From assembly GCA_910574895.1 (NCBI GenBank), contig CAJTDQ010000009.1:1-64000 (forward strand): DNA of 64,000 nucleotides, written 5' to 3'. This stretch comes from Eubacteriaceae bacterium (GTDB taxonomy: Bacteria > Bacillota > Clostridia > Lachnospirales > Lachnospiraceae). This document shows, in pieces, positions 57,932 through 64,000 of the stretch. A program made the position numbers and the translations under genes. The notes beneath the pieces were generated by a model, which made no database searches, was not told where the DNA came from, and saw only the letters and a program-made list of their open reading frames with translations. Numbering within the stretch: the first letter of the stretch is position 1; every line of letters starts with the position of its first letter.

Positions 57932-57977
57932 AAATATCTCTGGAGTAAATGATATATTTACTTTGGGGATATTTTTT
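57932..57977 (+). terminator. Terminator
   Basis: AAATATCTC..AGTAAAT/ATTTACT..GGGATATTT with a T run, after the acidic membrane-protein gene. Confidence 0.7.
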
Positions 57978-58072
57978 CTCATCTTGCAAAAATTTGTTTG
58001 TATTGTAATAATTTAAAAATTTTAATACAATGATTGGGTAGAAGATGTAAATTTTGATGAAAGGTAAGTACA

Positions 58073-59761
58073 ATGAAAAAAGGTGTTGAATATACAGGTA
58101 AGGTAGTGGGACTTAGTTTTCCAAACAAAGGGAAAGTAGATTGTGGTGAAGATGGGATGGCTGCTGTGAAAGGAACAATACCGGGACAGACTGTTCGGTT
58201 TGTTGTATCAAAAAAACGTTCCGGTAATCCTATTGGAAGATTGAAAGAGATTGTGGAAAAGTCAGAGTTGGAAGATGTGGAGCCACAGTGCCCGCATTTT
58301 GAATTTTGTGGCGGATGTTCTTATCAGACGATGAGTTATGAGAATCAGGTTCAATTAAAAGAACAGATGATAAAGGATATTCTGGATAAAGCAGTTGTGG
58401 GAGATTATGAATTCGAAGGAATTTTGGAAAGTCCGGCACAGTGGGGATATCGGAATAAGATGGAGTTTTCTTTTGGTGATGAAGTAAAGGATGGTCCTTT
58501 GGCTCTTGGCATGCATAAAAGAAACAGTTTTCATGATATTGTTACTGTAAATCAGTGCCAGATAGTGGATGAGGATTATAGAAAGGTATTAGATTGCGTA
58601 TTGGATTATTGTAAGGAAAGGCAGCTTCCTTTTTATAAGAAGTTAAGGCATGAAGGATACCTCAGACATATGCTTGTCCGTCGGACAACTGTAACAAAAC
58701 AGATGCTGGTAGCAATTGTTACGACTTCGGATAAAGAGTGCGAGGAAAAAACGCAGTGGCAGCAGTTGTCAGAAAAGCTACAGCAGCTGGACTTAGAGGC
58801 ACAGTTATGTGGTGTATTACATATTATTAATGACGGACTGGCAGATGTGGTACAAAGTGATGAAACGAGAGTGTTGTATGGTGATGAATATATTTATGAA
58901 GAATTGCTGGGGCTTCGATTTAAAATATCTGTATTTTCATTTTTCCAGACAAACTCATTAGGAGCAGAAGTATTGTATTCGAAGGCACGTGAATATATCG
59001 GTGATACAAAGAATATGATAGTGTTTGATTTATATAGTGGGACAGGAACCATTGCACAGATCATTGCACCTGTGGCAAAGAAAGTAGTAGGTGTGGAAAT
59101 CGTAGAGGAAGCAGTAGAAGCAGCAAAGGTGAATGCAGAATTGAATGGTTTACATAATTGTGAGTTTATTGCTGGGGATGTACTAAAGGTAATTGATGAA
59201 ATTGAAGATAAGCCGGATATGATTATATTAGACCCACCGAGAGATGGAATTAATCCGAAGGCTTTGCAGAAGATTATTGATTTTGGGGTGGATAAATTAG
59301 TTTACATAAGTTGCAAGCCGACCAGTCTGGCAAGAGATTTGGAGATGCTGCAGGAGAATGGGTACCGGGTAGTGAAAGGCTGCTGTGTCGATTTGTTTGC
59401 AAACACAGTGCATGTAGAGACGGTTGTAATGCTTTCCCACAAAAAACCTGACAGCGTAATCAACGTAAAAGTCGAGTTTGGCGAGGGTGAGGGCAAAGTA
59501 CCGCTTGATAATATCGCCAAGAGAGCCGAAGCGTACAAGCCGAAAGAGCGGGTTACATACAAGATGATTAAGGAGTACATAGAAGCGAAATACGGCCTCA
59601 AAGTACATACCGCATATATCGCAGAGGTAAAGAGGGAGTTAGGATTGCCGATGTATGATGCCCCCAATGCAGTAGAGGAATTGAAACAGCCGAGGAAACA
59701 TCCGACGGCGGAGAAAGCGGAAGCGATAAAGGATGCTTTGAAACACTTTGAGGTTATTTAA
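58073..59761 (+). CDS. rlmD: 23S rRNA (uracil-C5)-methyltransferase, C-terminus replaced by ICE
   Basis: This 562-aa RumA/RlmD/RlmCD-type enzyme has an N-terminal TRAM domain, the 4Fe-4S motif CPHFEFCGGC (about 73-82), the SAM site FDLYSGTGTIAQIIAP, LDPPRDGI and catalytic ISCKPTSLARDL. The native protein should end soon after HVETVVML(about 451). Instead the frame continues about 105 residues (SVINVKVEFGEGEGKVPLDN and onward, with TYKMIKEYIEAKYGLKVHTA) in DNA of different composition. That tail belongs to the inserted ICE and restores an intact but extended enzyme. Whether U1939, U747 or both are modified cannot be told. Confidence 0.93.
   Translation: MKKGVEYTGKVVGLSFPNKGKVDCGEDGMAAVKGTIPGQTVRFVVSKKRSGNPIGRLKEIVEKSELEDVEPQCPHFEFCGGCSYQTMSYENQVQLKEQMIKDILDKAVVGDYEFEGILESPAQWGYRNKMEFSFGDEVKDGPLALGMHKRNSFHDIVTVNQCQIVDEDYRKVLDCVLDYCKERQLPFYKKLRHEGYLRHMLVRRTTVTKQMLVAIVTTSDKECEEKTQWQQLSEKLQQLDLEAQLCGVLHIINDGLADVVQSDETRVLYGDEYIYEELLGLRFKISVFSFFQTNSLGAEVLYSKAREYIGDTKNMIVFDLYSGTGTIAQIIAPVAKKVVGVEIVEEAVEAAKVNAELNGLHNCEFIAGDVLKVIDEIEDKPDMIILDPPRDGINPKALQKIIDFGVDKLVYISCKPTSLARDLEMLQENGYRVVKGCCVDLFANTVHVETVVMLSHKKPDSVINVKVEFGEGEGKVPLDNIAKRAEAYKPKERVTYKMIKEYIEAKYGLKVHTAYIAEVKRELGLPMYDAPNAVEELKQPRKHPTAEKAEAIKDALKHFEVI
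59412..59460 (+). other. Probable left attachment region (attL) of the ICE
   Basis: The stretch around CATGTAGAGACGGTTGTAAT in the 3' end of rlmD is where chromosomal composition and family similarity end and element sequence begins. ICEs targeting this codon region of rumA/rlmD are known. The exact core and the other end are outside what I can see. Confidence 0.6.
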
Positions 59762-59766
59762 AACCG

Positions 59767-59803
59767 TGAGCGTATCATTAGAAATAGTGGTACGCTTATT
59801 TTT
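59767..59803 (+). terminator. Terminator after chimeric rlmD
   Basis: GAGCGTATCAT ... GTGGTACGCTT then a T run: imperfect stem with G-T pairs directly after the stop codon. Confidence 0.7.
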
Positions 59804-59874
59804 TGTCCGAATCGTACCTTTGATTGGCTTGTTAGTTCTCTATATAATGAAATCAAAAAAGGTTGGTGTTGATT

Positions 59875-60072
59875 ATGAGAGAAAAGAAAAATCATTTATA
59901 TGTGGACAGTGGGGAACGGAGCATTTTATTACATAGCCTTGTGGAACTGAAAAATCAGCTCATACAGCAGGGCAGATATACAGACTGCGTTGACGAACTT
60001 ATTTTTAAGGTTATCCATGCACCTATAAAAAAATTAAGGGTAGAACTGGCAGGGGGAAGTGATGTACGATAA
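59875..60072 (+). CDS. Small ICE protein, unknown
   Basis: The 65-aa start at 59875 (MREKKNHLYVDSGERSILLH) is chosen over an ATG four codons upstream that lacks a site. It is helical and charged, without a membrane segment. Its end overlaps the next gene by eleven bases, which indicates coupled translation. It is of a type found at ICE left ends but has no known role. Confidence 0.7.
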   Translation: MREKKNHLYVDSGERSILLHSLVELKNQLIQQGRYTDCVDELIFKVIHAPIKKLRVELAGGSDVR

Positions 60073-60397
60073 GGAATTTAAAGAACTGGTGAAAATAGCA
60101 GTAGAAAAATTAAAAGATGAATCAGTATTGAAACTGTTACAGGCTGATGCCAGTTATCAAAAAGACAGTAAGGATGAGGGATATGCGGAGGATGCCTTTA
60201 ACCAGCTTGATTTGACCCAAAAGCAAAGGGAAGTTTGCCAACATCTTATAGATTGCAGGGAAAAGCAGGATTTTGAATACGGCACTCATGCGTATATTGC
60301 AGGACTGATGGATGCGTTTCATATTATGGCGGTATTGTTCCCAGAAAAATGGGATACAGAGAGAATAAGGGAAGCCATATCATGTAAGGGCAGATAA
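60062..60397 (+). CDS. Small ICE protein, unknown
   Basis: The 111-aa start is the ATG at 60062 with AGGGGGAAG upstream; a GTG one codon earlier is possible. The acidic, helical protein has EYGTHAYIAGLMDAFHI near residue 78. No function known. It overlaps the preceding small gene and ends just before a terminator. Confidence 0.75.
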   Translation: MYDKEFKELVKIAVEKLKDESVLKLLQADASYQKDSKDEGYAEDAFNQLDLTQKQREVCQHLIDCREKQDFEYGTHAYIAGLMDAFHIMAVLFPEKWDTERIREAISCKGR

Positions 60398-60430
60398 GGC
60401 AGAGAATAAAACAGAATAGATTTTTACATA

Positions 60431-60473
60431 GCCGATTGGTGTAGTTTTACGAAACAGCCAGTCGGCTTTTTTT
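60431..60473 (+). terminator. Rho-independent terminator
   Basis: GCCGATTGGT ... GCCAGTCGGC then seven Ts, between the small ICE genes and parA. A TAGCCAC/GTGGCTA hairpin follows at about 60495-60517 in the parA leader. Confidence 0.8.
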
Positions 60474-60542
60474 ATTTCCATGAATCCTTTACATAGCCAC
60501 CTTGACAAAGTGGCTAAATCTATGCGAAAGGAGGACGCACCT

Positions 60543-61370
60543 ATGTCAAATTGCAAAGTAATCGCTTTAACTAACCAGAAAGGCGGTGTCGGCAAGACCA
60601 CTACGGCGGTCAATCTGGGCGTAGCTCTGGCACAGCAGGGTGAGAAAGTCCTGCTCATTGATGCCGATGCACAGGCAAATTTAACCATGTCGCTCGGTTA
60701 CAGCCGACCAGACGACTTGCCCGATACGCTCTCTACTATTATGCAGGACATCATTGATGATAAACCTGTCGATGTTTCCAGAAGCATCCTGCACCATGAC
60801 GAGGGCGTTGACCTGCTCCCATCCAACATTGAACTGTCGGGGCTGGAAGTAAGGCTCATTAACGCTATAAGCCGTGAAAGCGTACTGAAAACCTGCATCA
60901 ATGAGGTAAAAAAGAATTATGATACTGTCCTTGTTGATTGTATGCCGAGTTTGGGTATGTTGACAATCAATGCGCTTGCGGCTGCTGACAGCGTGGTTAT
61001 CCCGACACAGCCCCATTATCTTTCCGCCAAAGGCTTAGAGCTGTTGCTTCGCTCCGTGTCTAAAGTGAAACGGCAAATCAACCCGCACCTGCGGATTGAC
61101 GGTATCCTTATGACGATGGTAATGCCACGCACGAACATCTCTAAGGAAATCACGGCAACGGTTAAAAGTGCCTACGGGCAGAGGATTAAAGTATTCGACA
61201 CACAGATACCCCACTCCATCCGAGCCGTGGAAGCCACCGCAGAGGGAAAGAGCATTTTTGCCTACGACAAAGGCGGCAAGGTAGCCGCAGCTTACGAGCA
61301 GTTCGGAAAGGAGGTGGCAGAGCTTGGCGAGAAGCAGAGAAAGCAAAATCGAGCTGACCGCATACGATGA
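60543..61370 (+). CDS. parA: ParA-family partition ATPase
   Basis: The 275-aa start at 60543 (MSNCKVIALTNQKGG) has AAAGGAGG upstream; an earlier in-frame ATG would add residues before a normal ParA start. Deviant Walker A KGGVGKTTTAVN, A' LIDADAQANLT, and VDCMPSLGMLTINAL are present. With parB it stabilises the element by active segregation or copy control in its excised, replicating state. It overlaps parB by 47 bases. Confidence 0.95.
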   Translation: MSNCKVIALTNQKGGVGKTTTAVNLGVALAQQGEKVLLIDADAQANLTMSLGYSRPDDLPDTLSTIMQDIIDDKPVDVSRSILHHDEGVDLLPSNIELSGLEVRLINAISRESVLKTCINEVKKNYDTVLVDCMPSLGMLTINALAAADSVVIPTQPHYLSAKGLELLLRSVSKVKRQINPHLRIDGILMTMVMPRTNISKEITATVKSAYGQRIKVFDTQIPHSIRAVEATAEGKSIFAYDKGGKVAAAYEQFGKEVAELGEKQRKQNRADRIR

Positions 61371-62259
61371 CCTTTTTGAAACGGACGAGAGCCGTGCGGA
61401 AGCGAATCTAAGCAAAATTAGGGAAATCCCGATTGCGGAGATTGATGAGTTCCCAGACCACCCGTTCAAGGTCTTAATGGACGAGGACATGGAGCAGCTT
61501 GTGGACAGCGTAAGGCGGAGCGGCGTGATGACCCCTGCCACAGTCCGCCAGAAAGAGGACGGGCGGTATGAGCTTATCAGCGGTCACAGGAGGAAAAAGG
61601 CTTGCGAGCTTGCAGGGCTTGAAACGCTCAAATGCGAGGTCAAGGAGCTGACCCGTGACGAAGCGATTATTGTCATGGTTGAGAGTAATCTCCAAAGGAC
61701 TACTATCTTGCCGAGTGAGAAAGCCTTTGCGTATAAGATGCGGCTTGAAGCCATGAAGCGGCAAGGTGAGCGAAGTGATTTAACTTCGTCCCCAGTGGGG
61801 ACAAAGTTACGGAGTGATGCTGAACTTGCCGAAAAGGTCGGGGAAAGCCGCAATCAAATCCAACGCTATATCCGTCTGACCGAGCTTGTACCCGAAATCC
61901 TGCAAATGGTTGATGAACGCCAGATTGCTTTCCGCCCTGCGGTGGAAATCTCCTATCTTTCCGAGGAACATCAGTACACGCTTTTAGAAGCGATGGGCTA
62001 CAACGATGCCACGCCCTCTCTTGCACAGGCTATCAAGATGAAGAAGTTTATGCAGGAGGGAAAGCTAACGGACGGGGTTATCCAGAGCATCATGCAGGAG
62101 GAAAAACCAAACCAGAAAGAGAAGCCCGCCTTTAAGGACGAGCGGATAACCAAGCTCATACCGAAATCCATCCCCAGAGGGCAGGAAACGGATTTTGTCA
62201 TAAAGGCGTTGGAGTTCTACAACCGCCACTTACAGCGGAGCAAGGCTCACGAGAGGTAA
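61324..62259 (+). CDS. parB: ParB-family partition protein
   Basis: The 311-aa start is a TTG at 61324 with AAAGGAGG at good distance inside parA. The N-terminal nuclease/CTP-binding fold carries PFKVLMDEDMEQLVDSVRRSG, YELISGHRRKKACELAG and VESNLQRTTILPSEKAFAYK. A short insertion ERSDLTSSPVGTKLRSD precedes the helix-turn-helix LAEKVGESRNQIQRYIRLTEL. The C-terminal region is shortened compared with chromosomal ParB, as usual for ICE ParB proteins. Parts of the DNA in the insertion (GTCCCCAGTGGGGAC) are palindromic. Confidence 0.95.
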   Translation: MARSRESKIELTAYDDLFETDESRAEANLSKIREIPIAEIDEFPDHPFKVLMDEDMEQLVDSVRRSGVMTPATVRQKEDGRYELISGHRRKKACELAGLETLKCEVKELTRDEAIIVMVESNLQRTTILPSEKAFAYKMRLEAMKRQGERSDLTSSPVGTKLRSDAELAEKVGESRNQIQRYIRLTELVPEILQMVDERQIAFRPAVEISYLSEEHQYTLLEAMGYNDATPSLAQAIKMKKFMQEGKLTDGVIQSIMQEEKPNQKEKPAFKDERITKLIPKSIPRGQETDFVIKALEFYNRHLQRSKAHER

Positions 62260-62282
62260 GGCAGGAAACATGGGAATTTTTG

Positions 62283-62428
62283 AAGTGGACACCGAGGGGG
62301 AAGTCTGCCCTTTGGGGAACAGAAAAAATTTTTAACTTCCCCCTCTCCACACCTCTCCCCCTAGATACTGCCAGTAACTATCCGAGAAAAGAACAATTAA
62401 AGCTGTCCACATGGGCGGCTTTTTTTCT
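62283..62428 (+). terminator. Inverted repeat and terminator between parB and adhesin
   Basis: GAGGGGGAAGT (about 62294) is complementary to ACTTCCCCCTC (about 62335). Then AGCTGTCC ACAT GGGCGGCT with a T run (62401-62427) forms a terminator. The rest of the 214-bp gap holds only the RBS GGAGG of the next gene. Confidence 0.7.
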
Positions 62429-62473
62429 GCCAGAAAGTCAACTATCAACATGAGAACGAACAGGAGGTAATGA

Positions 62474-64000
62474 ATGAAGATTCGTAAATTATTTCAAAGG
62501 GCTGCGGCGTTTGCCCTTGCTGCGGTCACGGCATTATCCGCCGTCCCTGCCACGACAGCGTTTGCGGCGGGCGACATCGGCACGATTAGCTTTACCCACA
62601 CCTACGACGGCGCAGGGAACGCAATCAGATATAATTCCAGTGCCAACATTGGAGGTCATACCGCAGGAGGTATGGGCGAATACAAATACCGTATGTATGT
62701 GGACGGGGAAACGGCGTTCTGCCTTCAGCCGGGCGTACCCTTAAAAACAGGGAACACGCTTGCAAAGGCGTCTTCCAACACATGGAACGCCCTCTCCGCA
62801 GACCAGAAAAAGGCGGTGGGGCTTGCACTGCTCTACGGCTATCAGGGGAACAGCGGGAGTTTATCTGGAAGCGACGATGAGAAATGGCTTGCCACCCAGA
62901 CCCTTGTATGGGAGTTTGTTACGGGATGCCGCAACGCCACAAGCCCGTACAGCCAGACAAGCACGACCGTTTACAGCCTGCACTTTGGCTCTAACTATGC
63001 CAACAGCGGGGCGAGGGCGGCTTACGACCAGATTGTGTCGCTGATGACAAGGCACAGCACGATTCCAAGCTTCATGTCGGCGGGCAAGAAAGACATCACA
63101 AAGGAGCTTGCCTATAAGGACGGGAAGTACAGTCTGACATTGACGGATAAGAATAATGCTCTTTCCGAGTATTCCTTTACCAGTTCCGACAGCAATGTGA
63201 AAGTTTCCAAATCTGGGAACAAGCTCACCATCACGTCAAAAAAGGCGATTGACGGCAAGGCGAGGATTACGGCAACGAGGAACAACACGCCAACGGTCAG
63301 CAGCGGGGCGATGATGATTGCTTACGGCGACCCCAACTTGCAGGACGTCATTACGGGCGTGGAAAACGTAGATACCATGATGGCATATATCAACGTGGAA
63401 ACCCCGACAGGAACAGTAGCTTTAAAGAAAACTTCTGAGGACGGCGTTGTTGCGGGGATTTCCTTTACCATCAAAGGTGACGGCTTCAATAAGACTGTAA
63501 AAACCGACAAGAATGGAAATATCACAGTGGAGGGCTTATTCCCTGGCACTTATACCGTTACCGAGCAGTCCATTGACCGCTATGAGCCGCAGAAAACCCA
63601 GACCGTGACGATTATCGGAGGGAAAACCTCTACGGTCACATTCAGCAATACTTTAAAACGTGGCAGTCTGGAAGTTGTAAAAACATCCGAGGATAATCTT
63701 GTGGAGGGCGTGAAGTTCCACCTTTACGGAACATCATTGAGCGGCTTGGCTATTGATGAATATGCCATAACCGATAAGAACGGATTGGCAAAGTTTGAGA
63801 ACGTCCTTATCAGCGGCAGCACGCCTTATACTCTTGAGGAAGTGGACACGGCTATCCGCTACGTTGTGCCTGCATCCCAGACAGCCCCGATTGAGTGGAA
63901 AAAGGTCACAAACCGCAGCTTCCACAACATTTTGAAGAAGTTCAATGTCACGGTATTAAAGACCGACGTGGAAACAGGAAAGAAGCCGCAGGGCGACGCT
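62474..64000 (+). CDS. ICE-encoded thioester/SpaA-domain surface adhesin (partial)
   Basis: The gene is open at the window end; 509 codons are visible. A signal peptide (1-33, TTAFAAGD) comes first. A TQXA-type thioester domain (about 40-200) has FCLQPGVPL (thioester Cys) and TQTLVWEFVTG (Gln). Then a beta region and at least two SpaA/Cna-B-like domains follow, with VALKKTSEDG, GTYTVTEQ, LEVVKTSEDN and YTLEEVDTAIRY, which usually carry isopeptide bonds. Such adhesins occur in Tn1549-like ICEs and probably help mating contact or host attachment. An LPXTG end would be expected beyond the window. RBS GGAGG. Confidence 0.88.
   Translation, partial: MKIRKLFQRAAAFALAAVTALSAVPATTAFAAGDIGTISFTHTYDGAGNAIRYNSSANIGGHTAGGMGEYKYRMYVDGETAFCLQPGVPLKTGNTLAKASSNTWNALSADQKKAVGLALLYGYQGNSGSLSGSDDEKWLATQTLVWEFVTGCRNATSPYSQTSTTVYSLHFGSNYANSGARAAYDQIVSLMTRHSTIPSFMSAGKKDITKELAYKDGKYSLTLTDKNNALSEYSFTSSDSNVKVSKSGNKLTITSKKAIDGKARITATRNNTPTVSSGAMMIAYGDPNLQDVITGVENVDTMMAYINVETPTGTVALKKTSEDGVVAGISFTIKGDGFNKTVKTDKNGNITVEGLFPGTYTVTEQSIDRYEPQKTQTVTIIGGKTSTVTFSNTLKRGSLEVVKTSEDNLVEGVKFHLYGTSLSGLAIDEYAITDKNGLAKFENVLISGSTPYTLEEVDTAIRYVVPASQTAPIEWKKVTNRSFHNILKKFNVTVLKTDVETGKKPQGDA

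Larger units (their letters stand above)
59450..64000 (+). mobile_element. Left part of an integrative conjugative element
   Basis: From about 59450 GC rises sharply (many GCG, CGG and CCG codons) and gene content switches to small element genes, parA, parB and a thioester/SpaA adhesin, the usual left-end order of Tn1549/CTn-type elements of Clostridia. Relaxase, T4SS and integrase genes are not within the window, so the element is incomplete here. Confidence 0.85.

Noticed and set aside
62511-62744. Basic plus-strand frame overlapping the ICE adhesin start
   Set aside because: Out of frame with the adhesin signal peptide and domain, in high-GC DNA that produces spurious open frames.

Overview
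The window looks like a chromosomal segment of a low-GC, Gram-positive, anaerobic gut-type Firmicute, most probably a Lachnospiraceae member. The evidence is AT-rich codon use, a T-box controlling ileS, reverse rubrerythrin with a PerR-type regulator, an NfnAB-type electron-bifurcating pair, degenerate SpoIID/SpoIIQ-type proteins and very large secreted carbohydrate-binding proteins. I do not assign a genus. The last ~4.5 kb has clearly higher GC and different gene content: it is the left end of an integrative conjugative element (ICE) inserted in the 3' end of an rlmD/rumA-type rRNA methyltransferase gene.

Layout. (1) 126-20735: a surface-protein locus. Five secreted proteins (126, 1821, 5621, 7657, 8404) end in, or consist largely of, a Lys-rich fibronectin-III-like module. 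They are followed by a 49-aa peptide (9018), a 3,386-aa CotH-kinase/discoidin/CARDB protein (9532), a second short acidic peptide (19738) and a 254-aa secreted protein (19971) that resembles the giant protein's C-terminal part. (2) 20775-26801: T-box leader, ileS and glgP. (3) 27255-34694: SpoIID-like and SpoIIQ-like proteins, glpK, an ECF S-component, a UPF0340 protein, tRNA-Pro(CGG), a HipA-like kinase with an unusual DNA-binding partner, and a histidine phosphatase. (4) 34913-35890: reverse rubrerythrin and PerR on the minus strand. (5) 36195-45995: a GH128-like secreted glucanase and a 1,215-aa discoidin/MBG protein, both with the same Lys-rich C-terminus. They flank nfnB/nfnA, a type III toxin-antitoxin remnant and an SGNH hydrolase. 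(6) 46128-57860: purA, a repeat-rich intergenic region, a SEC-C protein, a methyltransferase, hslO, a sortase with a membrane-protein partner, a YerC-type regulator, a DUF1836 protein and pcrA. (7) 58073-64000: rlmD with an element-supplied C-terminus, two small ICE genes, parA, parB and the start of a thioester/SpaA-type surface adhesin that runs off the window.

Most unusual items: a 12-residue motif (G-D-I-x-x-N-P-[WF]-x-x-L-F) shared by the 49-aa peptide and two adjacent secreted proteins; a ToxI/CptI-like antitoxin RNA left in front of a toxin gene cut to 35 codons; the ~90-residue acid-free Lys-rich C-terminus on seven secreted proteins with no sortase, SLH or dockerin signal; a HipA-like kinase paired with a resolvase-type HTH protein instead of HipB; and several intergenic regions built of nested palindromes and ~80-bp tandem repeats. 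All calls come from reading the sequence; no database search was done.
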